From: Saprospiraceae bacterium
Lineage (GTDB): Bacteria > Bacteroidota > Bacteroidia > Chitinophagales > Saprospiraceae
Assembly: GCA_020848995.1 (NCBI GenBank)
Contig: JADLHA010000032.1
Location: 30,242 to 94,241 of the forward strand
DNA: 64,000 nt
Direction: 5' to 3'
How positions within the stretch are numbered: position 1 is the first letter of the stretch; every line of letters begins with the position of its first letter. Position numbers and translations under genes: made by a program. Of this stretch, positions 8,485 to 17,187 are shown piece by piece. The notes beneath the pieces are model-generated. The model searched no databases, was not told the origin of the DNA, and worked only from the letters and a program-made list of their open reading frames with translations.

Positions 8485-9701
8485 ATCATAGAAACTTTTC
8501 GGCTCTCCAACTGCTCGAGGAAGGTCTCAATGCGGGTGATGGACTGGCCTTCGCTGAAGAAACGCAAGTCGCACAGGTCTCCTTCCACCACCAGAGCGGG
8601 TACGCCGGTGCGCTCCCGCAGTTGTTGCGGCATTCCGAACCGTGCGTTGCTGTTGTTAAAACACGTTTTCGAATCGTGGTAGATGATGCCGTCGATCGAA
8701 TACTCCTCAAACCATTGTGCCAGCATATCCATTTTGGCCTTTTCGCTGCGGTTGATGAAAATCTCCGTGTAGGCCCTTGCCGTAGATGTCCACGGATCTG
8801 CTTCGTCAAACTGGTCGAAGATCCACGAGTTGCAATACGTGGAAGCCACGACGGCCGACCGGTTCTGGACAAACAGGTCGCTGAGCATGCGCAGCTTGCC
8901 CCAGATGGGCATACCATCCCAAAAGATGCGCGTGGCCGGTTCGCTCAGAAAGCCTCGACCTGCAAGCACGTTGGCTTCGAGTTCATCGACGAGCCTGCGG
9001 TAATAATGCACTGCCTGCTCCGTTCCACGCAACACGACGATGGGTCCCATATGGATGGTTGCATCAAAAAAGCTGATGGGGGGATTTTCAGCTGCTGCAG
9101 TGCGAAGAGCCTGCTGCCAAAGCAGGGTAGCCTCTTTGCTCAGGCGCACCACTTCGCGAAAACGGTCGGGATCGAAAGACCTCCCGCTGGCCTTCTCGCA
9201 AATGGGAATGAGGTCTCTGAATTGAGTGGCCACCAGGGTGGTCTCAGCCTCTCCGACAAGGTCGAGGTGCCGGGGCGGATAGATTCCGGCCACCGGACAT
9301 TGGAAATGACGTGCATAAAAATTGAACCAATCCTGTACTTCACGACACTGATTGGTATTGTAAACGATGAGGTCCGGGCGGGGAGCCCCGTCGAGTCCGT
9401 AGTGCTTGCGCAGCGGCGATTGCCCCTGAAGAAATGCGCCGATGTCGGAAGTGGTGTAGGAGCAAACGTGTCCTGAAAATCCACATTTTACAGCTTCCGG
9501 AATGCTGTCCATTGCCGTGCGCGTCGCACCGAGCAGGGCACCGTGGTTTTCCGGAAAGTAAACTTCGAATCCAAAAGACCTAAGGAGCTCTGCCGGTCCC
9601 ACGCTGGTGCACCAGGCCACTTTGCCATTACCGCTGGCAAAGGAGTGGAAATAGGCTCCCATGATCTCTTTGAGGTATGTCGATGCCTGAATGGTGTACA
9701 T
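8481..9701 (-). CDS. HgdB/BcrB-family 2-hydroxyacyl-CoA dehydratase D-component-like protein
   Basis: 406 residues from ATG 9701; a GTG at 9719 overlapping the ligase stop is an alternative start. It belongs to the same superfamily as BcrB and BcrC of this operon but is a distinct paralogue. Cluster-type cysteines are at 80 (GHVCSYTT), 119 (NTNQCREV) and 347 (SKTCFNNS), lining up with Cys88, 123 and 366 of BcrB; an extra Cys31 and Cys294 are also present. Only one such subunit accompanies the fused ATPase, whereas dehydratases normally have two different subunits. Homodimeric double-cubane-cluster proteins show that one chain can be enough. It may be a dehydratase, a reductase or an electron carrier; the sequence does not decide. 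Confidence 0.85.
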   Translation of the reverse strand: MYTIQASTYLKEIMGAYFHSFASGNGKVAWCTSVGPAELLRSFGFEVYFPENHGALLGATRTAMDSIPEAVKCGFSGHVCSYTTSDIGAFLQGQSPLRKHYGLDGAPRPDLIVYNTNQCREVQDWFNFYARHFQCPVAGIYPPRHLDLVGEAETTLVATQFRDLIPICEKASGRSFDPDRFREVVRLSKEATLLWQQALRTAAAENPPISFFDATIHMGPIVVLRGTEQAVHYYRRLVDELEANVLAGRGFLSEPATRIFWDGMPIWGKLRMLSDLFVQNRSAVVASTYCNSWIFDQFDEADPWTSTARAYTEIFINRSEKAKMDMLAQWFEEYSIDGIIYHDSKTCFNNSNARFGMPQQLRERTGVPALVVEGDLCDLRFFSEGQSITRIETFLEQLESRKVSMI

Positions 9702-9715
9702 AGTTGTTGTCTCAA

Positions 9716-11434
9716 TCACAATTCAATGACGTACACTTCCTGATCGGTGGGCACGTCGTCTCCGTATAATTTTCTGAGGTGGTCGCGGTATTTCGCGAGC
9801 ACGTTGTTGGGTGCCATTTTCATCGATGGGGTCAGCGTGGCATTGTCGATCGACAATTCATCGAGGATGATCGCAGCGGATTTCAGTTTGGAAAATTTCT
9901 GGTGGATGGTGTCGTTGGCTGTCTTTAAACACCCCGTCAGGCATCGGCCCAGTTCGTTGAGGTTGCGCGGACAGAAACATCCTTCATCGAGGGTGCGCAG
10001 GTAGTCGGGCTTCTCCAGCAGGTTTTTATTGGGAAAGATCAGCGCCACGGGGTGGTCTGCTCCCGAACCGGTGACCAGGATGTACTGAACGTAATGGCAT
10101 TGTTTCTGTATGGCCGTCTCGAGATCTGTGGGGATGACCTTTTCGCCGTTTGAAAGTTTGAAGATCCGGTCTTTTCTCGAGATCAGCTTCAACCCCGCAT
10201 CTGTAAATTCTCCCACGTCGCCCGTTTTGAACCAGCCATCAGAGGTGAACACACGTTCGTTAGCTGTATCATTTTTGTAATATCCGGCCATGACGTTTGG
10301 CCCCTTGATGAGGATCTCCCCTTCTTCGTCGATCCGGATGGACACACCGGGAATGGGCATGCCCACAACGCCCGGCGCACGGGCCCGTTGCGGATCCGTC
10401 AGGGTACAACATGGCGATGTTTCCGTCAGGCCCCATCCTTCGATCACCGGAATTTTGCGGCGCTCGAATTCATCCGACAACCAGACGGGCAACGCAGCTG
10501 CTGCGGTAAATACAAAGCGCAAACCCGAATTAAAAAAAATGTCTTCGGCCTCGGCACTTTGCCGCGTCATTTCAAACAGCGACTGGTACACTTTGGGGAC
10601 GCTGAAGAAGACGGTTGGCCTGATCTGCTTCCAGTTTTCGAACAAAACGGAGACATCCTTTCCATAGCTGCTTTCAACCGCGTAAGCTGCACCGTTGCAT
10701 ATGGCAGCAAACAATTCGAATATGCCCCCAAAGCTATGGTGCCAGGGCAGATACGAGAGGAAGCGATCATCGGGACCCACCTTGAGCAGGGGAGCTATGG
10801 CTGCTTGTTGTGAAAGGATGTTGCGGTGTGTGAGTTGCACGAGTTTGGGAACGTCCATCGTTCCCGACGTGTACATCCCCAGACACACCTGACCGGGATC
10901 CGCATCAACAAAAACGGGCTCTGCCGCTTTGTCTTCGCGATGCCGCAATGTATGGAACGAAAGAATGTCCGGTGGAATGTGCGCCCGGTCGACTGGCAGG
11001 TCGATGAGGATCAGTTTACCTGAAAACTGGTCCAAAGTGATTTGGGCTAACTGGTCTGCCCCCTCTGCGGCAATCCAGCCTGCATCCGAGAACCCGATGA
11101 GCAGGTCGGATGTCGGTTTTTTAAAGTGTGCGAATATGGGAATTGCAACGCCGCCCATCGCCATGACCGCCAGTTCGAGTTCGAGCATCTCCAGACGGTT
11201 GCGCGAAAAGATGACCATGCGATGTCCGGCGCCAAAGCCGCGCTCTTCGAGCGAGCGGGTGATGTTGCAGATGTCGCCGAAAAAAACCGACCACTTGGTA
11301 GAGAGGTATTCGCCATCCGGACTCTTTTGACGAAAGACCACGCGATCGCCAAAGCGCGCGGCATTGCTTTGCAGCATGGCCGCAATGTTTGGAAACGTGG
11401 GTCCTGCCGTTAGCTTCGATTGCAGTGTATCCAT
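9716..11434 (-). CDS. AMP-forming acyl/aryl-CoA ligase (ANL superfamily)
   Basis: 572-residue adenylate-forming enzyme. The P-loop is MYTSGTMDVPKLVQLTHRN near residue 188 (Met-Asp replaces the common Thr-Gly), with GWGLTET further on, the hinge-region TGDVGEF, and the catalytic lysine area PSMKMAP close to the C-terminus. Overall it looks more like long-chain acyl-CoA synthetases (FadD15 type) than like characterised benzoate-CoA ligases. Its position between bcrD and the HgdB-like gene suggests that it activates the aromatic or cyclic acid that feeds the pathway; the substrate is inferred from context only. It ends inside the GTGA that could start the next gene. Confidence 0.85.
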   Translation of the reverse strand: MDTLQSKLTAGPTFPNIAAMLQSNAARFGDRVVFRQKSPDGEYLSTKWSVFFGDICNITRSLEERGFGAGHRMVIFSRNRLEMLELELAVMAMGGVAIPIFAHFKKPTSDLLIGFSDAGWIAAEGADQLAQITLDQFSGKLILIDLPVDRAHIPPDILSFHTLRHREDKAAEPVFVDADPGQVCLGMYTSGTMDVPKLVQLTHRNILSQQAAIAPLLKVGPDDRFLSYLPWHHSFGGIFELFAAICNGAAYAVESSYGKDVSVLFENWKQIRPTVFFSVPKVYQSLFEMTRQSAEAEDIFFNSGLRFVFTAAAALPVWLSDEFERRKIPVIEGWGLTETSPCCTLTDPQRARAPGVVGMPIPGVSIRIDEEGEILIKGPNVMAGYYKNDTANERVFTSDGWFKTGDVGEFTDAGLKLISRKDRIFKLSNGEKVIPTDLETAIQKQCHYVQYILVTGSGADHPVALIFPNKNLLEKPDYLRTLDEGCFCPRNLNELGRCLTGCLKTANDTIHQKFSKLKSAAIILDELSIDNATLTPSMKMAPNNVLAKYRDHLRKLYGDDVPTDQEVYVIEL

Positions 11435-11454
11435 GGCGAGGTGACGGTTTCGCT

Positions 11455-12315
11455 TTATTGCGCCAGAATGGCTGCGTTCTTTTGTCGCAGTACGTAATAG
11501 CGGAACCCGCCCCAGAGCGCGGCTCCAACAGCTCCCGAATAGATGGCGTCGGGATGGCTTACAAAATCCATTTGTTTCTTTTTGTTTTCCTGCGACAATT
11601 CTTCAATGGCTTGTATCATGCCAACGTTCATGCCCATCCCTCCAACCAGTGCCACCGGCGATTCTGCATTTAGCGCGCCGAGCAATTTGATGACGCGTTG
11701 GGCAATTGACAGGTTGATGCCTTTTACGATGTTGGGTGTAGACAGCCCTTTCGATACGAGGTTGATGACGTCGGTCTCGGCGAGTACGGCGCAGATGCCA
11801 GAGGGGACTTCGGGTTTATCGGCTTTAAGGGAGATCTCGCCCACTTCTTCGATGGCCAGTCCGAGATAGCGCGAAATGTTCTCGATGAACTGTCCGGATC
11901 CCGATGCACATTGCCCGGTCATTTTGTAATCGAGCACTTTGCCGCGAGCATCCACCTTGATCGCACGTACGTAGAGCCCGCCCATATCGACCACCGTCTT
12001 TGCTCCGGGGGCAAAGAAAATGCCTCCGCGCGCGTGAGAGGTCATGCTGTAGAAGTGACCCGTTTTACGCGTCACCATCTCGCCTTCTCCCGTCGAAGCG
12101 GTGTAGGCAATGTCGCGATCGTAATCGAGGCGGTTTCGCTGTAACAGCATGTCGGCAACATCTGCAGCAACATCCTTCGGATTGCGCTTCCGGATTTTCT
12201 CCGTCTGCTTGTCGACAAGCCGGTGATCGCCGCCTGCGTGATCGTATTGCATTAAAACGCCTTTGACGTAGCTGCCGCCAACGTCGATGCCCATGGTATA
12301 GATCTTTTCGCTCAT
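11455..12315 (-). CDS. bcrD: Benzoyl-CoA reductase subunit D (ATPase, BcrD/BadG)
   Basis: 286 residues, the usual size for BcrD/BadG. ASKHA ATPase fold: GIDVGGSYVKG at the N-terminus, VVDMGGLYVRAI near 108-119, and the cluster cysteines Cys136 (MTGQCASGSGQF) and Cys175 (GICAVLAETDV). With BcrA it forms the ATP-hydrolysing activator half of class I benzoyl-CoA reductase, holding a [4Fe-4S] cluster between the two chains and driving electrons uphill to the BcrBC half. Encoded 27 bp after bcrA in the canonical C-B-A-D order. Confidence 0.93.
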   Translation of the reverse strand: MSEKIYTMGIDVGGSYVKGVLMQYDHAGGDHRLVDKQTEKIRKRNPKDVAADVADMLLQRNRLDYDRDIAYTASTGEGEMVTRKTGHFYSMTSHARGGIFFAPGAKTVVDMGGLYVRAIKVDARGKVLDYKMTGQCASGSGQFIENISRYLGLAIEEVGEISLKADKPEVPSGICAVLAETDVINLVSKGLSTPNIVKGINLSIAQRVIKLLGALNAESPVALVGGMGMNVGMIQAIEELSQENKKKQMDFVSHPDAIYSGAVGAALWGGFRYYVLRQKNAAILAQ

Positions 12316-12342
12316 ATTCCTATGTTTATCGGTGATGGTTGA

Positions 12343-13755
12343 TCAGGATGCCTTTGCGGCCACCTCCTTAGGAACAGTCTGGATCATGCCCTTGCGGGCA
12401 AACAGGGCTCCTCCCAGAGCACCCATGAAAATGGAATCCGTATGAATGTTCATGGTGAGCTCGCCATACGATTCGCGCACCATTTCCGTGACGTATTTGA
12501 GCACCGCCTGGTTTCTCGCAACGCCACCGGTAAACGTAAATTCGTTGCGCACACCCCCGGATCGCGCCAGAAGCGACATAGCCCGTTGCACGATGGCCTT
12601 GTGTAAGCCCGCGAGGATGTTGGGACGCTCCTCGCCATTGTGCAACAATTCCTTGACCTCTGCTCCGGCAAATACCGTACACGTCGAACAGATCGTCGTT
12701 TCGCGCGTAGCACTAAGCGCTTCGGGCCCCAGCTCGTTGAGCGACAGTCCGAATTCGTCGGCAATGTATCCCAGGTAGCGGCCGCATCCCGCAGCGCAAC
12801 GATCGTTCATATGAAAACTGGTAACCAGTCCGTGCTTGTCGACTTGTATGGCCTTCGTATCCTGCCCTCCGATGTCGAGCACTGTGCGGGTATTGGGGAA
12901 TATCGCGTGCGCACCATAAGCATGGCACAGGATCTCCGACATGATGCAATCTTCGGGAAACGGCAGCAACGCCCGCCCGTATCCCGTGCCGACCATGTTG
13001 GCGATGTGGATTTCTTCCTTGACCACGTCGTCGATGTACTGCGTCAGCGTGCGCTCGATGCTTTTGAACGACTTGCTCGAGCTGTTGAGTTCTGCATAAT
13101 ACCAATCGTCCTGAGCGCCCGCGTTGGGTTGGTCGGCCAGTCCCTGGTACTTTTCGTTTAAGTAGCGCATGGCCTCGTAAACGAGCTCTTCAAAACTCTG
13201 GGTAAACATTTCGTTTTCCACAGGCGTGATGCTCTTGTCGAAAGCGAGCATCAGCGGCTCGTAAAATTCGGGGGGAACCGCAGAAACTTCCAGGTTGTAT
13301 TGCTCGCTGACGATGTCGCGGAAAAACTGATTCTGTCCGCCGAGGTTGCGATGTAAAAATCCATCGCGTATGCGCGGCCCGATGGTTTGAAGTATGTTGC
13401 TTAGGGTTTGTTCGAGCACGTCGTTGTCTGGACGCCGGAACGACTCAACGGTTTCCGCCAGCAGCTCTTCCAGCCGCTTCATCCGGTGGCGGAATTGCAC
13501 GTACTGAAACACGCGGCGGATGTCTTCGAGGTACTTTACCAGGTTGGGGTTGGCCTGGATCTCGGGTTGGATCTTGGCGTGCAGCAGGTTGAAGCGGGCG
13601 TCGTAAATGGCCTCCTGACGGGCAATGTCGGCGGCGACTTTGTAGTTAGCCCGCGTGTTGGTAATTCCCCGGCCCATGATTTGGTCCTTGTCGTCGATGA
13701 TGATCGCCTTGGAAGTTGTGGAACCCAGGTCGATGCCCAGATAGTATTTTTTCAT
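12343..13755 (-). CDS. bcrA: Benzoyl-CoA reductase subunit A (ATPase, BcrA/BadF)
   Basis: 470 residues. It has the LGIDLGSTTSKA phosphate loop, a family-typical inserted segment (about 40-245) rich in charged residues, then GTGYGRALLPF, LDIGGQDTKAI at 294-303, MNDRCAAGCGRYL with Cys320, and CSTCTVFAGAEV with Cys356/359. The insert is what distinguishes BcrA/BadF from the shorter HgdC-type activators. It pairs with BcrD to bind the bridging [4Fe-4S] cluster and hydrolyse ATP during two-electron reduction of benzoyl-CoA. Three bases separate it from bcrB. Confidence 0.94.
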   Translation of the reverse strand: MKKYYLGIDLGSTTSKAIIIDDKDQIMGRGITNTRANYKVAADIARQEAIYDARFNLLHAKIQPEIQANPNLVKYLEDIRRVFQYVQFRHRMKRLEELLAETVESFRRPDNDVLEQTLSNILQTIGPRIRDGFLHRNLGGQNQFFRDIVSEQYNLEVSAVPPEFYEPLMLAFDKSITPVENEMFTQSFEELVYEAMRYLNEKYQGLADQPNAGAQDDWYYAELNSSSKSFKSIERTLTQYIDDVVKEEIHIANMVGTGYGRALLPFPEDCIMSEILCHAYGAHAIFPNTRTVLDIGGQDTKAIQVDKHGLVTSFHMNDRCAAGCGRYLGYIADEFGLSLNELGPEALSATRETTICSTCTVFAGAEVKELLHNGEERPNILAGLHKAIVQRAMSLLARSGGVRNEFTFTGGVARNQAVLKYVTEMVRESYGELTMNIHTDSIFMGALGGALFARKGMIQTVPKEVAAKAS

Positions 13756-13758
13756 GCC

Positions 13759-15048
13759 CTATGCATTTTGTGTTTCGTGAATGAATTTTCGCTGCGCCAG
13801 CATCTGGAAATATGATTCCAAACGGTTTTTGATGTTGGAATACGAAAAATACCGTGGATCCACCAGGTCGGATTCGATAAAACCAACCGGAACCTCGAGC
13901 TTGTCTTCGATCTCGCGCATCATGGCGAGTTGACCCGCTGAAAATGAATTGCAGCTTTTGATGGAATTGGTCACGTACCCGTCGGCGTGATACTCTTTGA
14001 TGAGTTTCGACAGCAGCGAGATGCGCTGCGGTATGTTGAGGTTGGTGTAGCAGTTCATGCAATACTCTGCCAGCGATTCCAGTGGACGGTCGGGGTCATG
14101 TCGCCATCCCAAATCGTAAACGCCTCCGACCTTGGTGTACGACGAGGCTACGATCACGGCGCCCATGTCGTAAAATATTTTCCAAAACTCCCGGAAGTTC
14201 GTCCAGTTGGGGGGGCCCTCCACTACGAGGCGGTACTTTTCCTCCGGCATTTCTCCTTCCGGGGTGATGGGCCCAAGTCCCTGCAACACGCGCTCCATGA
14301 TCTCATTGTAGAGTTCCTTGTAATAGGCCACTGCTTCCGGAGTGCCCCGGAAGCCGATGTTGATGGGTCCGATGTAATACACTCCTGCGAAATACGCGTC
14401 GATCGGCGAAGGCCGGTGCTTGGTGGTTTCAAAAATGCGCGCAATCCAGTCCTGCGCTTCGCGTGCAAGGCCGAGGATCTTTTTCAATTTCTCCGGATCG
14501 AATTTTACCCCGGAAACCTTTTCCATTTTAGGGATCACTTCCTGCTCGAGTTGCTGCACCATGTACGCAGTCATCTCCGGGGTCATTTCGCCGTTCTCCT
14601 GGTAAGGCGTATGCAGCATAATGACCTCCGCATTGGGATAACTGCGCTTGAGGGTTTCGAACCATTTCATAAACGTGAAACAGCCCGTGTAACTCAGCAA
14701 CAGAACGTCCGGATCCGGGATCTTTGATCCCGTAGGTCCGACATTGCCCTTAATCATCATGCCAATGTCGCACTTTACGTATGTGCATACGTCTTCTGAA
14801 TGCGCATGCCGCTCGGCTTCTTTGATATAGCCGGCCGACTTTTTGCGCATGGCGTTTTGGAGCGCGTTGATCTCCGGATATACCGGCAGCATGTCGAAAC
14901 AGCGGATCAGCTCCGAGAGGTTGCCTGGAACAAAGGTGTAACACACCTTCTTTCCCGTTTCCTGCACGCGGTCGAGTTCGTTAAACAGCCCTTCGACCAT
15001 CTCCTTTTGGAGAATCATGCTCTTTTCCTTGATGGCTTCTTTGCTCAT
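13759..15048 (-). CDS. bcrB: Benzoyl-CoA reductase subunit B (BcrB/BadE)
   Basis: 429 residues of the 2-hydroxyacyl-CoA dehydratase D/benzoyl-CoA reductase family. The likely [4Fe-4S] ligands are Cys88 (SEDVCTYVKCD), Cys123 (SYTGCFTF) and Cys366 (SIKSCNSF). Other family landmarks are CYTFVPGNLSELIRCF at 36-51 and ESDLVDPRYFSY near the C-terminus. BcrB and BcrC form the substrate-binding half where the aromatic ring is reduced to the cyclohexa-1,5-diene. A start at ATG 15048 leaves 21 bp after bcrC. Confidence 0.94.
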   Translation of the reverse strand: MSKEAIKEKSMILQKEMVEGLFNELDRVQETGKKVCYTFVPGNLSELIRCFDMLPVYPEINALQNAMRKKSAGYIKEAERHAHSEDVCTYVKCDIGMMIKGNVGPTGSKIPDPDVLLLSYTGCFTFMKWFETLKRSYPNAEVIMLHTPYQENGEMTPEMTAYMVQQLEQEVIPKMEKVSGVKFDPEKLKKILGLAREAQDWIARIFETTKHRPSPIDAYFAGVYYIGPINIGFRGTPEAVAYYKELYNEIMERVLQGLGPITPEGEMPEEKYRLVVEGPPNWTNFREFWKIFYDMGAVIVASSYTKVGGVYDLGWRHDPDRPLESLAEYCMNCYTNLNIPQRISLLSKLIKEYHADGYVTNSIKSCNSFSAGQLAMMREIEDKLEVPVGFIESDLVDPRYFSYSNIKNRLESYFQMLAQRKFIHETQNA

Positions 15049-15069
15049 TATGTTGTTAATTGAAATCGT

Positions 15070-16260
15070 TCATGCTATGCTGACTTCAGCGGGTTCGTCC
15101 TCCCACAACTTGATGGAGTCGGCAAACGCACCGACCTGCTCTTTGATCACCTTAAACTGGTTGATGTTTTCGCTGTACTGGAAGGCGATGTAGCGCAGTC
15201 CGCGCACGTTGAAGGCGTTTTGAAAAATGGGGGCGTCGAGCAAGCTGGGATCGCAAAAACTCGCCGAGGCAAAAATGACTCCCGAGGCATTGCGCTGGCG
15301 CACCAGGGCCTCGAGCCGGTCTTCTTTGGGCTGGTGCACGTCGTAAATGGACGAAGAGTAGCGGCTGCGGGTGAGGTATGCCAGGGCAATGGCTTCCAGC
15401 GGATCATCCGACTGGTCGTCAATGGGGCCCAGGATCATGCGGCTTCCCAGCATCAGGTCGTCTTCGACGACGTAGCATCCGGCATCTTCGATGGCCCTGA
15501 TCAAACCAATGGCCGGCTGCTCGCAAAAGGCTCCCGACAATACGACCTTGACGCGGTCCTGTGGCGTGCCGATGGGCTGCCGGATCGCTTCCAGTACCAC
15601 ATGCAACATTTCGTTGTGTTCTTCTACCGGGATCACCGTACCGGCGCGCAACACGTAATACCATTCTTCCAGGCTGAGCCTCCAGGGAAATTCCTCACGA
15701 AGGTCGTAGATCTGCTCGATGAGTTCGCGGTTGCGGTTGTACAGGCGTATGCTGTGGTTGAGGTCCTCCGTGGTGACCTCCTTTCCATTGACTTCGCGCA
15801 GGTAACGGAGGATGTGCTCCATCTCGTGCACATAAAATCGTCCCCCGATCTCGGGAACAAAGTTCTGCGGCAGGTCGAGGTATTTTACAAATCGCCCGAA
15901 ACCGTGCTGCTTGAACATGCCCGAGAGGTTGCGGATTACGTCGCAGATCGATGGAAAAACGAAGCCGTCAAAATGGTCCATCTGGTGGTCGAGCACCATT
16001 TCCATGACGCTGCGCGGGATGTGGCAGATGTAAGACTGGTAGTAGGCATCCCCCTTGACGATGGGTTTGCGGTCTCCTCCTCCGAAAATGCCCACCGGAA
16101 GCCCGCCAGCGGCATGAACGATCTCACGGGGCATATAAATGGGCAGGTAACCCACTAAGGTCCGCCCGGGGGCTCCTTCCTTCCAGGCCTTTGCCCGTTT
16201 GAAGTCGAGGTCAAAGGCCGCTTCTTTACACGACTGAATGATGCTATCCAAATTGCTCAT
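15070..16260 (-). CDS. bcrC: Benzoyl-CoA reductase subunit C (BcrC/BadD)
   Basis: 396 residues of the same D-component family as BcrB and the first gene of the operon. Cluster-type cysteines are Cys79 (SYICHIPRS), Cys106 (FPSICDVIR) and Cys336 (SASFCDPS). GYLPIYMPREIVHAAGG near 37-53 is typical of BcrC/BadD and BzdN. Together with BcrB, A and D this completes a class I (ATP-dependent) reductase; no class II bamB-I genes are seen. A candidate Bacteroidota promoter lies 45 bp upstream. No ferredoxin gene is adjacent in the window, so the electron donor must be encoded elsewhere. Confidence 0.94.
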   Translation of the reverse strand: MSNLDSIIQSCKEAAFDLDFKRAKAWKEGAPGRTLVGYLPIYMPREIVHAAGGLPVGIFGGGDRKPIVKGDAYYQSYICHIPRSVMEMVLDHQMDHFDGFVFPSICDVIRNLSGMFKQHGFGRFVKYLDLPQNFVPEIGGRFYVHEMEHILRYLREVNGKEVTTEDLNHSIRLYNRNRELIEQIYDLREEFPWRLSLEEWYYVLRAGTVIPVEEHNEMLHVVLEAIRQPIGTPQDRVKVVLSGAFCEQPAIGLIRAIEDAGCYVVEDDLMLGSRMILGPIDDQSDDPLEAIALAYLTRSRYSSSIYDVHQPKEDRLEALVRQRNASGVIFASASFCDPSLLDAPIFQNAFNVRGLRYIAFQYSENINQFKVIKEQVGAFADSIKLWEDEPAEVSIA

Positions 16261-16304
16261 GTTCCTGTATTGCGCTTACTATGGGCAAAACCCCATCATT
16301 AAGA

Positions 16305-16335
16305 CAAATTTATCCAAAAGGCTCTAATCCGAAAA
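16305..16335 (-). promoter_or_regulatory. Candidate Bacteroidota promoter of the benzoyl-CoA operon
   Basis: On the minus strand, TAAATTTG (16305-16312) matches the -7 consensus TAnnTTTG, with TTTTC (16331-16335) about 18 bp upstream as a weak -33 element. It lies 45 bp before the bcrC ATG. A short imperfect palindrome, ATGGG-N6-CCCAT (16281-16296), lies between box and gene and could be an operator. The rest of the gap up to 16712 shows no convincing gene. Confidence 0.4.
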
Positions 16336-16712
16336 TTTAATTGAACCCACACCGCGGCAGGACTCCAGCAGGCAGAAAATTAAATTTTGCAAAATCGTTA
16401 CCCTGGCACATGGTATATGTGCACATCCGAAAGTGCGTAACACATCTTTTGATAAAACGGGTTGGCACAATCCGGCCTTAAAAGTACAAAAATAACGGCT
16501 TTTGAAGTCATAATAGTTCCTCAAACCCCACTAAACCGGCGCTTTCGGTTCAGTAACCCGGCGGGCTGATCTGTGCTCCGCTCTTGCCTGTGACAGGAAA
16601 AAGCGAGCGATGGCACCTATACTGCTCGTCGGCTCGGTTGCGATCCTGCTTGGCCGGGCTCTGAACCCTCAGCCCCAGCCTCAACGCATCCGGTTTGTCC
16701 GGGCGTCTTCCC

Positions 16713-17186
16713 TCAATGGTCCCCGGATCCGGGGTACCTTTGAATGATCTGGTTGGTGCCAAGCAGATGGGCCATTCCACTTCCGAGGTCCCGGGTGAGG
16801 TCGACGATGCGCTTTTCGTTGCAAAGCTTTTCAAACATGGTCCGGATCACCTTGAAGTCGTTGTGCAGGGGGCAGGGATGTGTTTCCGAACATTCGTTCA
16901 ATCCCAGGCCACACCGGTGAAACACGTTGTCGCCGTCGATGACCTCAATGATGCGCATGAGTGACAAGTTGCGCTGCGGGGCGGTTAAGAAAAAGCCCCC
17001 GTTGGGCCCTTTGGAGCTGTTGACCAGGCCGTGGCGCACCAACTTCTGTAGGAGCTTGCCAACGGTGTGTTCGTTTTCTCCGATGTGTGAGGCCACGTCG
17101 CGGATTCCCGAGCGGATCGCCGGACTGGGCCGGGAGGCCAGGAAAACCATGGCTTTGATCGATGCTTTGCAACCGAGACTCAACAT
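16713..17186 (-). CDS. Rrf2-family regulator with Fe-S cysteine motif (NsrR/IscR-like)
   Basis: 157 residues. The N-terminal winged helix is followed by the Rrf2 landmark GLVNSSKGPNGGFFL (about 54-68). Three cysteines in CGLGLNECSETHPCPLHNDF match the cluster-binding spacing of NsrR/IscR-type regulators. Such proteins sense NO or Fe-S status through a [2Fe-2S] or [4Fe-4S] cluster. As the last gene of the operon that begins with the RIC protein it would regulate its own transcription; the inverted repeat at 20718-20745 is the candidate operator. The ligand is inferred from the neighbours. Confidence 0.85.
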   Translation of the reverse strand: MLSLGCKASIKAMVFLASRPSPAIRSGIRDVASHIGENEHTVGKLLQKLVRHGLVNSSKGPNGGFFLTAPQRNLSLMRIIEVIDGDNVFHRCGLGLNECSETHPCPLHNDFKVIRTMFEKLCNEKRIVDLTRDLGSGMAHLLGTNQIIQRYPGSGDH

Positions 17187-17187
17187 G

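Noticed and set aside
16324..16524. 66-codon frame on the minus strand upstream of bcrC
   Set aside because: Cys-rich, low-complexity-like translation with no motif; it overlaps the candidate promoter region.
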